A model generated the notes under the pieces. That model ran no database searches. It was not told where the DNA came from and saw only the letters and a list, made by a program, of their open reading frames with translations. A stretch of 64,000 bases of DNA, from the NCBI GenBank assembly GCA_035582835.1, contig JAYKAV010002497.1, forward strand, positions 949,029-1,013,028, given 5' to 3'. This stretch comes from Phoebastria nigripes (taxonomy: Eukaryota > Chordata > Aves > Procellariiformes > Diomedeidae). Both the position numbers and the translations under genes were made by a program. Below are positions 42,901 to 55,415 of the stretch, piece by piece; position 1 is the first letter of the stretch, and each line of letters opens with the position of its first letter.

Positions 42901-45900
42901 TAAATGAGCAGAGGTAGAGACAGGGCAGAATACAAAGCTTTATTTGAAAGCTAAGAAAAAAAAACCAAACCAAAAGGGCTCAAACAACAATCATAAAACT
43001 TTTTAACTTGGCTGCAAGGGAGACTTATCTAGAAGATAAAATACAAACACTGAAAGGCAGATAAATAAAAATTTCTCGCTTGTTTTAGGCTCCGTGACGA
43101 TCAAAGCGGTTTTTTGTCACAGGTGAACAGAATGGAATGTTTGGTTCATTTCTTTCTCTCTCTTATTAGAGAGTCTGTCACGCATGCATATTTAATTGTT
43201 TTGTCTTTTTTTCCTCTCTCTCTCCTTAATCCTCCACTGTCTGTAAAATTCTGTCAGTATATATCGATTGTATCTTGGCAGGCATTGTCTTCCGTTCGTT
43301 TTGTCTTTTCCTTTTGGTCATTGATTTTACTTGCTTGTATTTTGAATTTTAGTGAAGTTAAAATAGCTCATTTTCTTTGCATAATGTTTCAGATAACGTT
43401 CAATATTATCTTTCCAGCATAGTGGTATTATTGGTTGATAAAATCTTAGCATTAGGTTTATGTTTGGTAATTTAATGACTCTTTAAAAAAAATGTGCAGG
43501 GTTGTATCTGGAAGTAACAACAACAACATATATGCATTACAAGAGAATTTTTGTCAGATCATTTAAAAATCAATTTTTTAATATAAGAAACTTGGTAGTG
43601 TTTCTTTCAAGTGGATTTTATAAAAGTATTTGGCACCTTTTTATTCTTAAACTCTTTGGGATATCTGTTGATTGATGTTAGCGTGCTACTGTATTCTTCC
43701 TCTGTAATCTACAGAATTTTACTGCAGGTATTTTTAATAATTGTAGTGGAAACCACAACGTCATTTTTGTCAAATGTCAGCTTCTTTATAGCTAAAGCCT
43801 CTACATAATTGGAAGTTTGAGATCTAATAGTTCTGCTGAGCTGAAAGTGGGAGTAATACTGTTACCAAAAGGAAACCATTCCTGTTTTCCTGGTATGGCT
43901 CTGTTCTAATTCAGAAAGGACCGAGACAAAAAATACTTGTACTTTAATATGTTCCTGTACAGCAAAGTTACTGTACAGCAAAGGTGCTGTGATGTCCCCA
44001 CTGTGGTACATGGGTAAACCGGCAGAGGAAAAACTCCTCTCAGTGATGCGATCCAATATTGGCACTTGCTGGATCTCTGCGTGTTGATGTGGCCGGACAG
44101 ACGTCCCTGGGCTGAGTGGGGCAGTGGCCTCCCGAGAGAAAGAGGCAGCAGGAGCACTGCTGTGAGCGTAGCAGTACGTGGGGAGGGCCAAGTCAGCAGA
44201 GTCTTTAGAGCAGAAACTCCAGTAGTAAAATAGGTTGTAGGGAGAATACAGTATAAACTTTACATCTGTTTACCAAGAATGAAATTGGATCGAAAAGAAA
44301 CATTCGCTTCTATACTGACAGATGACAGTAATTTACTTCTTTGCCTTCTTAGCGCGAACAGAACCTTTTTAACTTTATACTGGTATACGTGAGAGGAACA
44401 ACAAAGCTTTGGGCATTAAGATTCTGTTTAAAGTGCAGGGAACAGTCCTGTAATGATTGGAATAATTTTGATTAAATTACTTTTAGTTAAAATATAGCAC
44501 TAGTCAAAATTGAAATGTATCATGGTGGCATATTTATTCTGATAAAGTTTTGACTGTATAGTACTCACTGATCTCTTGCACAGATAGGGCAGAGAGAAAA
44601 CAAGTCTAATACTGGAATACCAGTGGGTTTTCATAAAATTGGGTATCTGACACAATTCCGTTCTACAAAGATACCGAGAGGATTTTGTGTTCTTTCAATG
44701 CAGAACAAAGACTAATTTCAAAACCTTGAAGGTTTGTTGTGAAACAGAGCTGTCATCTTTTGGGGACCTCTGTAGTTTTTAGAATACCTTCTCCATAAGA
44801 CGGAGTTGTGTAACATAGAAAAATGGGTATAATATGTGGATTTCATTATTGCTCATCTGAGAGGAATTGCTGTGAAGGCTCATCATTTCCCCACTCTAAG
44901 TAATGGAGGTAATCCAGGCTTCGATTCCTGCTGCCATAGCCACACAGGTTTGCTGGAATGCTCAAGTGTGTTGCTATTTTCTGAGAGCAAACTATAGTTA
45001 CAGGGTTTTTTTCCCCGTGTGATCTCCTTTTCTTCTCCTTTCCTACTGATGTCAGGAGGAAATTGAGGGACTTTTTGCCTGCTCATAACTGAACTTACAG
45101 TTAGTACACCAGGATTTTTGTGGACAAAGTTATCAGTAGCGTGGGTTTTGTGTTTTGAGGAGGCATTGCAGTGTCGCTCTTCCCACAAGAGAATTCCCTC
45201 TGTGCACATGCGGTGATGGTGCTCATGCTTTTAGAAAGCCATACAGTTTCACCAGGCAGTGGAAAGCGATGGTCAGCTGCAGCCCCTTAATGTCAGTCAG
45301 ATGCCTGCCTTTCCTGCGTAGCTAATATTGCCATCCTCCTCAAGGACTATCGATGCACAACATGGTTTTAAATTAAAAAAAAAAAAAAAAAAAAATTTGT
45401 TCATATTTGTACGCTTTTTTAAAACATGCAGTATTGTACTTTAAAGCATAAAATTAAATGTGATGTATATATAATATTTTACCCATTTTTTAACATAATT
45501 CTCTTTCTTGGTTTCTGTTATCTTTGTCAGCTAGGGGGTCTCTCTCAGCCCTCACCAGTCTAGTTTTTAATGACTTGGCTAGAAGATTATTTAATCTGTT
45601 TTATATAAACTTTAAAATGATATGATGAGGCATAAATATAATGCTCAAAATCTTGATTTCAGTATAATTTAATATACAGGATCTTTTACAAAGCAGTATT
45701 GTGCAGTGCAAAGCATCAAGGCTTTCATCCATCTTTATTGTTTCTCATTTAGGCCCAGATCCACACTTACATGCCAGATGGCAACTGCAGAGGAGTTTCA
45801 AGTTATAGCTGCAATAGATGAGAAGATAAGTGCCTCTTGAGAAAGGGAAAGCCAGATTGCATATTCCTTTCAATTGCACCTGATGACTTATTGCTAGTCA

Positions 45901-46745
45901 CTAATTGGCTTGTCCGTACATAGGCAATTCAGAATCTGACGGCAGTGCCTAACTTTATCTGTAGCTCTGTTCTTCCTGCAGAGATCACTCGTGAAATAAA
46001 CCCTTGCAGAGAAGAATATTTTATATGACGCTCTGTGAAAAGCAGACCTAAGGGGTTTTTTTTTCTTTTCATTACTGCTGTGTCAAGATTTTTTCCTTCA
46101 GGAGAGCCATAAAATCTTGCCTAACTGTCATTGTTAGTTATCATTGCAAAATAGAGTGGCAGACTATGGTGTGCTAACATTCAATTGACAATATATGCAT
46201 ATTAAAAAAGAGACAGAAAACTACAATAAGTAGGGCTTGGTTTATTTTTCATTAAAGATGTGAGTGTTTTAATGGCGATCCTCTTTTCCCACATTTTTTT
46301 GAGTGCATTTTCATTTTAGTCCTGGGCAGAGCATTTGACAACTTATTTAGACTGCATACAGAGAACCAAGAGAGCCAATATGAAGAGCATAAAATAACTG
46401 AGGAATGAGAAACTGCTGGTTTATTTTCACTACTTAGAAGCCATCAGCAGCTGAAATGTCTCTAGAGCTTTAGAACAGTGTTGTTGCTTGCCCTTGTTGT
46501 TGATGAAAGACAAAATCTGTGTGTAATGGTACAGCATATAGCCAACCTTGTAATAAGCCCTTTAAAAGGTGAAGTATCCACTTAGAAAACAGCATCCCTC
46601 ATGCAATGAAATGTCAGTAATTTTCCAGCTAATGCAGAACCTGCATTATCTCCCAAAGTCTTCAATTCAAAGCATTTTCCCTTTTATCATTTTCCCTAGA
46701 TACATTTTGCTAAATGCAGTGACAATTTAAGAGTTATGTGCAAAC
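39911..46745. other. Intergenic DNA right of NMNAT3, proximal part
   Basis: No exon, RNA gene or mobile element was recognised. It contains an A21 run (45375-45395), an A/C-rich run near 42958-42990 and a somewhat GC-richer patch at about 44040-44200 with chance frames on the minus strand. Confidence 0.6.
45375..45395. repeat. Poly-A run (A21)
   Basis: An uninterrupted A21 in intergenic DNA. No retroposon body was recognised beside it. Confidence 0.9.
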
Positions 46746-46750
46746 AGAAG
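46746..46750 (+). repeat. Left target-site duplication of the solo LTR
   Basis: The five bases AGAAG directly before the LTR are repeated exactly after it at 47216-47220. A 5-bp duplication is typical of ERVL (class III) elements. Confidence 0.85.
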
Positions 46751-47215
46751 TGTCCTGGTTTTGGCTGGGATAGGGTTAATTTTCTTCCTAGTGCTGTGTT
46801 TTGGATTTAGTATGAGAAGAATGTTGATAACACACTGATGTTTTTAGTTGTTGCTAAGTAGTCTGCTAGTCAAGGACTTTTCAGCTTCCCATGCTCTGCC
46901 AGGTGCACATGGGGTATTCCATACCATGTGACATCATGCTCAATATATAAATAGGAGGCATGGTCCAGCAAGTAGCGATTGCTGCTTGGGTATTGCTCAG
47001 CGGGTGGTGAGCAATTGCATTGTGCATCACTCATTTTGTGTATTCTATTATTATCATTATTTTCCCTTCCTTTTCTGTTTTATTAAACTGTCTTTATCTC
47101 AATCCATGAATTTTGCTTTTTTTTTTCTGATTTCTCTTCCCCCATTCCACTGAGGGTGGGGGGAGTGAGCGAGCGGCTGTGTGGTGTTTGGCTGCCTTCG
47201 GGTTAAACCACAACA
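46751..47215 (+). mobile_element. Solo LTR of an ERVL-like avian endogenous retrovirus
   Basis: The 465-bp element starts TGTCCTGGTTTTGGCTGGGA and ends AAACCACAACA, giving the TG...CA ends of an LTR. The opening motif is that of an abundant avian ERVL-type LTR family, recognised from memory. A TATA box (TATATAAATA) lies at about 46944-46952 and a polyadenylation signal ATTAAA at 47082-47087, so the element is in plus orientation. Exact AGAAG duplications flank it. No internal gag, pol or env remains, so it arose by LTR-LTR recombination. It lies about 6.9 kb upstream of the NMNAT3 CpG island and would fire away from that gene. Confidence 0.92.
46992..47015 (+). promoter_or_regulatory. Hairpin in the LTR leader
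   Basis: ATTGCTCA (46992-46999) and TGAGCAAT (47008-47015) form a perfect 8-bp stem with the 8-nt loop GCGGGTGG. It lies about 45 bp after the TATA box, so it would be near the 5' end of LTR-driven RNA. Confidence 0.6.
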
Positions 47216-47220
47216 AGAAG
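47216..47220 (+). repeat. Right target-site duplication of the solo LTR
   Basis: AGAAG directly follows the terminal CA of the LTR and matches the five bases before it. Confidence 0.85.
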
Positions 47221-47851
47221 AAAACCAGCTTTCTGTGTTATAAATGAGTATTAGTTGTCCTGAAGAAAAATCAAGGAAAAACAGGCTATGTAATTAAGAT
47301 CTTAATGTGCAGTATCTTTGTTGCCCATGTGTCTGTAATCACAGTCCCAACAAAACCACAACTATAGGTGTGAAAGTGCAACGTATTAGGGCTGTAACAC
47401 CATATAAATAGGTAAAGAGTGTATCTTGTTAAATAAACATGAAGTAAAATAAATCACTGGGAATCAATAGTACTTCTCAAAGGTTTTCTCAATAAAGAGA
47501 GGTGTGGAAGGGTAGAAATATTCTTGAGTACAACAGGACCACATTAAACATCTAGAAAAATCATTGGAGAGATTCCCAACAGTTCAACCGGGCTGTGAAT
47601 TGAGTCTGCATCTTGTAAGTTACTGTTTGCTTCAGAAAATTGCTAAATTGACTTTTCCTGTTGAGGGCTCTACCAGTAACAGATGAGACACAATCACAGA
47701 CAAGCATCCAATCAAGAATGAAGCTGTTTAACACTTGGATAGCTGTGTACTCAAACCAGCAGTCCTCAGGGAAATGAAATTTAGACATTGCAAGTTTGTT
47801 AGAAATCAGTGAAGTAGATTCCTAAAAATCCTGGGTCAGGTCTTTTCAGTA

Positions 47852-47870
47852 TTTTTTTTTTTTTTTTTTT
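47852..47870. repeat. Poly-T run (T19)
   Basis: Uninterrupted T run about 640 bp right of the solo LTR, with no recognisable element attached. Confidence 0.9.
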
Positions 47871-49556
47871 GTCTCTATATGGGATCCAGGCCTAAAAGAT
47901 AACAGGGTCTTGCAGTGGCCCCACTGCTACAGCCAAGCCAATAGCTTGCAGCTGACAAGACTTTAAATCCTTTCCATATATGCAAAGGAATTACCTTGCT
48001 CATCAGCAACCACAGGTGGGTGACAAACAGCACTTAGTTAACAGAACACAGCAGCTCTCTTTCATTGGTTTGGTAGCAGCAGTGAAAGGTCATTTATCCA
48101 ACTGAACACACAGGGTATCTGTAGGTAGCCCCAAAGTAGAATTTAACAGATGTATCAGGTTGTGTATACCTTGAACTTGCAAGTGTGAGTTATTTGCTGT
48201 GATAGTATGCCCCTTTCAATGAGACTTTTTGAAACAGTGCACTTGCATGGGGCCTTTGGAGAGTAATCATCATAGCGGTTTCTATCATAGCTTTGGCAAA
48301 ACTATGGTCCAGTTTAACGAAATGCCTCTCAAGATATGACTGCGTGTTGGTGGATAAAAATATTTGCAGTACCCTTTGTCATCTTGCAAAATAAGGGGTA
48401 CTTTGAAGTCTATAGTGTTCCTTAAACCCTCTGAGGGAAAATAATTAACTGGAAATTAAAGGAAGAAAGTCTGTTATGGTTTGAAGTGAACATATTAAGA
48501 CTCTAAAACCAAAGAATCAGGATGGATGGATGGGGAGACAGCAAGAATTAAGGTAAGCTTGCTAAGAGATGTTTGAAATGGTAGTATACTCTGCAGTTAT
48601 CTGAGAATAAACACTTGCTAATAATAATGATAAAGCAGTAGCACATTCTGTAACTGAAGTCTCTTAAAATGCTAAATTGAATACTATCACTTGTGTAGCA
48701 TATATTCTAACATGATATATGTTATAAGATAGCATAACAGATCAAATTATTAGATAGAAGCAAGCTTTCACCAGAATTGACTGATGGAATCAAAACTATG
48801 AAGGGTTCACTAATTACTTAATGTTTCTCTACCCCAGTGACCAGAAGCAACCCAAGGTGAAGATCAAGACAAGCAAATTTGGAATAAGTGAAATCAGTAA
48901 GACTTTCTATAGTCTGTAATCATCCATAGGATATCACTGACCTATCACTGTGTTGGGGGGAAAGGGGGTGTTTTATAAGAACTGGATAACTGGCTAATAA
49001 TTTTAACATTTATGATTTTACAGATCAGGATAAAAGCAACTGATGTCTTCAGGGCATTACTGTTTCACTTCTGAAGCATTAGGCATGGGTTATAGTTAGA
49101 GGAAATTCAAAGGCACCATTGGGCCGATAGTGCAGTTATGGCAAAGTGACATGAAGTTTTTATGTGAATTTATTGCTCTTAAAGGTACTGGCTTGACTAA
49201 CATACTATAGACCAACTTCACCTTTAGACATACAGCTTCCAAAGATGAAAAAGTAGTTTGGTTACTGTATAGCTAAACAATAATTTTTCCCAGTGGAGAA
49301 AAATTACTGCTCTTTCTCCTTGAGATTAAATGTCATTTGTTGAAAATTTTAGAGATTGTTTTCTTCAGTCTATTTTTCGTTCTTGGCTAACGCTGACTGA
49401 ATTCCGTGGGGTTGTGTGACCTAAATCAGTAAGTTTGTGCTCGAAACTACCAAGGCTGATTGATCTTGGTTAGGATTGTTTGGAGAGAACAGAGGTGATG
49501 GAGATGCTTATTTTTTGGTGAGATGGAACATCCCATATTTGTGAATAAGCACTTTG

Positions 49557-49600
49557 CTTTTTTTTTTTTTCCCCCCCCTTCTTTTCTTCTTCCCTCCTCT
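49557..49600. repeat. Homopyrimidine tract
   Basis: About 44 bases of the plus strand are only C and T, including T13 followed directly by C8. Such mirror-prone tracts can form triplex DNA. Confidence 0.85.
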
Positions 49601-52600
49601 ATCTCTGAGTTGGCAATGGTGGGGTACCAGGTCTGCATGGAACAGTGGGGACTTTCTAATGCTTGCTTTTCTGCCACAGAGATATTCATATGTATTAGTA
49701 ATAGGAATTTTCTTTGTGGCTTTTTTTAACTTGATGTTTTAAATACTTTAACCACTGTTTTTATTTGTTAATACGCCATGTCACACATATCTCTGCAAAC
49801 ACAGCAATGAGCAATTCCATTTTCGAGGTCAGGCCTGTTGCAGGAGGTGCTGTTTTCCAGATAAAGGTTCAAGGTGCTTTTCGATGAATCACTGCTCTAA
49901 TAAATCATTTTGTATATATACTAGCATATACAAGTTCGGATATTAATTTCCAAGCAGTGCCTGTCATGAATATGTAGTTTAAAAAACCTGAGATGAATAA
50001 AGCATATGGCCTTTACATTTTGAGACCATATCTGTAATTCTCTGTACATTCATGCTGATACACAGGCAAAGGTGAATTAGTTCCAGACAAAAATGCATCA
50101 ATGCTCTATTGAATAGTCAATTATTAAACACATAATGGAATCTGTGGTTATCCAGGCATGCTCAGAATGTGCATAGGATGCATAATTTGCACCACAATGG
50201 AACAGAATCAGTCTATTTCTAAAAAATCCAGGCAAAATTATATTAACACGGGATTAAAATGAGTTATTGCTTCTGCTGTACAATATATGGGCTTACTTTA
50301 CTTCATTTACCCTCCCAAGGAGCTAATTTCAGAGTCTTATTATATGTACAAACCTAGAAAAATAGCAGTAAACAACATTATTTTCATTGCCCTCAAGAAA
50401 TAATCTATCCAATTTTCAGTGTTCCATTTTGTAGAGAAATAATGTTTTTGAGAACCGCACACAAAGGTAAGTGTTACAATGTAAATGTCCTGGCAACTGT
50501 TCTCATAGCAATTTGGTTGAATAAAATGAAGAAAAAAGTGGTAAGTTATTGCTGAATGATGAGGAAAATATCTCATGAATGTCACCTGCATGAGGTTTTA
50601 AATATTGTTTGTTTCCCTAAATCTATAGTAAAGATTTTTATTGGGGGGGGGAAGTGTTTGACAATTGACTGGAAAAGCATTGTCAACAAACTATAAACAT
50701 TATTCAGGCTGTGGCTGTTTATTATTTTACTGCAATTATATACCATGATTAATGCATTGGATCATTGGTCTAGTGCATATTTTTGATTATCATTAGGCAA
50801 GCTGCAGATTTATTGCAGTGTGTTTAAAGGCACTGTTTAAATCGATGAAGAGGGGTGTCAGCCTGGCTGTATCACTTCAAGTGGGTTTTACTAGAACTTT
50901 ATTCTCAGTTGCATTAAATGTAATTATGGGTATAGTTAATTCAGATACTACTATATATATTTTCATGGTTTATAAAAAAATTGTATTTCCTGATCTGTGA
51001 CTTTCAAAAATACTTTTTACTAACATTTTTTGCAGCATAAGTATAGTTATTTGCATGCTCCCATGAGAATTGCAAAATCTCTCCTTAGAGAGATTCAACA
51101 GGTTGCCATTAGTTTATTTTCCAAAAAGACCTGGACAGTACGAGAGGCGATATTCAGTTTTTACTGACATTTTGTGTGTATTAAACAGGAATAAACAGGA
51201 AATATGTGTGATGGAGGGCTTTATATGTATAGATCGGTATGTCCCACAAAAAGAAAAAAGCAGAAATTGCGTAACTGTGTGTAAGATATTGCAAGAATTT
51301 CTTGGCTAATGAGATTATAAGCATAAGTCAATTTATCTGTATGAAAGTAGAGGAATTCAGAGATAGAAGTTCAGAAGTGGAGACTGTCCATACATTGCTT
51401 TCTGAGATACCTTTTCTTCTAGAAATTTCTGCTAGAATTTGAATGCAAAAATTAGTTCTTCATTCTGCAATCTGTAATTCATTAGGGTATTCTTGTAAAC
51501 ATGCTGACCCTCACTGCATGATTGTAGTTTTGTGAAAGACACTTAATGAATTATTTATATGGTTATGTGCAAAAGATTCTTAGCTGGGTTACTTGATATG
51601 TAAGAACAGAAGGAAAGTTTGCAAAAGAGGTGGGATAACATTTCTCCATTTCTGCATAAGACGTTTAAATGCATCTCCAAGTGGATGATGCAGGTGGGAG
51701 CTTTTACTGCAGTAAAACACACAAAGAGAACATGCCATGATTGTGTAAAAGCTGGTGTATCATGTTTCTCTTCGTGATATGAAAAACTTAACAGTCACGT
51801 TTAGCTGTTTAAAACAGCTATCTGAAATAGCATATCTTGTGATAACTTCTTGAAGTTAACTCAAATGGAGTAGACTTTAACAAAAGATTTTAACAAAAAC
51901 TTAGCAAATGAGTGTAGTTAAAATTACCAGTCCAAATCCTCAACATGTAATGTTCCATTAAATCCTAACCCCCAACGCATCAATGTTCTAACAAAGCTCT
52001 GAGAAGAAATGTCTTTGTCGCTAACTATTCATTCCACTGGGGTTTCTGTAACTGAGGCCTCCAAGCGGGAACTCACCATTAATAGTAATGAACTTCAAGC
52101 ACCTGTAGTCAAGGCATTTGCTATAGCTGTCAGTCAACTAGTTTTTCACTGATGAGCTCATTTATCCATCTGCTCCAGTCATTGAGCAAGCAACTTCTGA
52201 TGCCATTTTTTGAGTACCTTGTTGATACCACAGCAGATGTAATTGCCTGCTATTATCATTCATGCTGTTACTTCTATTGACCTTTCAGTATTGTTTTGCT
52301 CTTCCCAAAGAAGAGGATATTTTGTTAGCTATGGGGCCTTTATGATTAATGATGTGATCAGAGTACGGTGAGAGCTGTCTGGAATATGAAACTATCTTGG
52401 TATGAAGGAGGGGCTCCTTTATGTCAATGAGATTTTTTTGCTCATGTTTTTGTAGCTGCAGGTATGAACCTCAGAGTAAGTCCGCATCTGCCTAGCTGTA
52501 CTTCAGGCAATGATTGTCTCTTATATTAAAAGCCATTCAGGAGGGGAGCTCAGGTGTTTGGGAACAATGTGTCCTCATGTTGGCCCTAGCTTTGGTACCT

Positions 52601-55396
52601 CTATTTAGAGGGGAGAGGAAGATGTGACCAGTTACTACCTTAACGTGAAATCTGCATGGTTTTTTATTACCTATTTGGGTCTTGGGGAAGGTGGTTATTT
52701 GAGTTCTGCCCCTGAACAAAACTTTGTTTCCAGGAGACCAAAAGAGTCTGAAAAGATACCTCAGTATCCCCTGTTTAAACAGTGCAATATTCCAACGTAG
52801 TGGCTCCAGTGACTAAGGACTACTATTCTTCCTCCTTAGCTCAACTCCCATTTTGCTTGCAACTTGCCCAAGTCTTTTCACTTAGCTTTAGGTTTTTGCC
52901 TATCCGCACTACCGGTATTGTTCTTTTCAGGTTCACTTTCCTCCTGCTCTACTGAGCAATTTTACTGTTTCCTCTAATGACTGCTTGTGCTAATCTATGA
53001 AATGTTCATAATAAGAAAACTCCTCCAAACATGCAATCATAATGACATGTGGGTTTTTTAATGTAGCAAGACAGACCCAAAAATCAGGATTTGCATACTT
53101 AGTTTGTCAAAATCGTAAGCTAAGTCTTGTGTAAACTAGTAGCTGTTTTAGCAGCAGGAGAAGGAAATTCAGCCTGTTTTTAAAAGATATTTCCCAAGTG
53201 CTGCTTAGATTAGAAAAGGAGAGAAGAGAAAAAGAAACAACAATTTTGCTGAAAATATTCATAGTGTGCAGAGCAGACTAGTTAGCTTGCTTCTTTCTCT
53301 CCCTTAGACATCTGTAATACAAATAAACAAACAAAAAAACCAAACCAGCAATTCCATTTGTCCCAGCATCCCCTGAGCTTCTCCAGGCTGCAGTATCTTT
53401 ACCTTAGCAGAGCTTCAATCCTGTTGTTGGTTCTATATGACTAACCCTTTTACGTGAGGGCCACATCTGCCTCTCTGGATCCTGGTGCCTGCATGGTCAA
53501 AGATTGCATAATTGCATAATGTAGAGTGATGTAACATTACTGTAGTGTCATTTCTTCATGCTGCTAATGTTATAGAGAAAGAGAAGAAAAGAATGTACTA
53601 AAACAGCTCTTCATCTCTCTCTTCTGTCCTATCCAGATTTTTCTGCAAATGTTTTTTTGAGACTTATAACAAATAGATTTTGATTTTTGTTAAAGCTATG
53701 GTAAGTCTGCACCCCTCGTACTGCTGAAACCTGGTATTTCATTCCTTCCTGTTTCCAGTTTCTCTCTGTTCCTCCCGTTAGTAGTATTTGTTGGTAGCAG
53801 AGTATGATGCCAGCACAGAGCCCTCAGAGTTGCACAAGTGAACAACTTCAGTGCCAGCTGCAGGAGTATTAGTCTTTTGGAATTTAATACTGTAAACCCC
53901 AGTGGAAACGATGACAGATTTCTTTGTAAGATAAAAGGTATGAACCTTCAAGGTAAAGCATGGCACTGAATAAAGAACTAATTAAAAATAAAATCGCAAT
54001 TATGCATGAGAGGAGCAGTGTCTCTTTGGAGGAAATATTAATTACATATGCAAAAAGGTTAAAACATTTGTGTCTCTAATATCTAGTTTTTGTTTATGTA
54101 TACCATACAGTCAAACAACTACAGAAAGGGCTGGCCTCTTTCAGAAAGGAAAGAAAATCAGAGAGTAAAACAGTAGTAAAGAGGAGGAAAAAGAAACCCC
54201 AAAACTTTAATGTATGTTGTCATTGAAATGCAGTGAGTGAGTTCAACAGTGCCATATTTAGAACGACTCCAATTCTTTGCATTTTGCAAGAAATGGCACA
54301 GTGAGGTGAACAGGATTGAAGAAGAAAAAGTATGCCTGATGTTCTTACAAAGATAATGGACTTTCCTTAAGAGAAGTCTTAAAAAACTCCAACAAAATAC
54401 CCAGGGGAAAAAAAAAAAAAAGAATTAATAGCTAGGGAATGAATACCTGATTTAAATCTTTTCACATCTAAAATAAAGCATCTTAAGCCAAGAACGGTTC
54501 AACCATCTATGGATGTGATATTCCTAGAAACAGGTATATTAAAGGAGGGTTAGGTTAAAGGAAACATAATTAACATTTAATTTATTTTCCTCCAGTTTCC
54601 TGAGCCCATACATAGTAACGCTGAATTGTGAGCTAGGCAATAAAGGGCTCCTCTTGTAAAGTTTTCTGCAGTGAGGGTGCAGGTGCTTGTTATCTCTGAA
54701 ATTGCTTTATGGAACTGAATTTGCATTTCCTACTAATTTGCCTTTCTTTGAACATGAATAATTTGAATCAAAGCAATAGTAGGAAAGGTGGGTTTTTTTG
54801 CCAGGGCTTGCAATTCAGTGAGGTTAATGACAGTGGTACTGCTTTATTCAAGAAATGAATTTGCCCCTAAGTTAGAAAAAGAATTCTTCAAAAGAGATGC
54901 TTCAAAAAACCTAGGTAACTTTTCCTCCTATCAATCACTGGCAGTTCTTACAGAGGAACTGATGATCTTTAAAATGTTTATTAGCTTAACATCCGTATCA
55001 GGTAAGGATATGCTGTCTACGTTTTAGAGAGGAAAAAATGGATACAGATTCTTAAAACTGTTTAGGTAGATAACCCCGAAGTAATCTATAGCATCTGGAT
55101 AACTTTTGGAGGCCTGGGTTTGTGTAATTTGGCCAAGGTAAAATAGGAAATTTGTGAAATAATAGAAATCCAAATTTGAGTCGCAGGCCAACACTCTGGG
55201 CAATGGACCATCCTTGCCCTGCAGAACTCCTGTGGCTATCGAGTAACAGACTTCTCTGTGAAGATGACATTCTGATGCCACCAGTGTCAGTAAGAAATAC
55301 TTTTTTTCACACTCCTCTGAAGTATTTATTTAGTAAACAATATAAATATTTTTGAACAACATAACTAGAATTTCTTACAGTAGTCGTGAAGAATGA

Positions 55397-55415
55397 TTTT
55401 TTTTTTTTTTTTTTT
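55397..55415. repeat. Poly-T run (T19)
   Basis: Uninterrupted T run in intergenic DNA; nothing else recognised around it. Confidence 0.9.

Noticed and set aside
43862..44191. 109-codon minus-strand frame in a GC-richer patch
   Set aside because: No family resemblance, and a second frame overlaps it. The patch alone does not support an exon.
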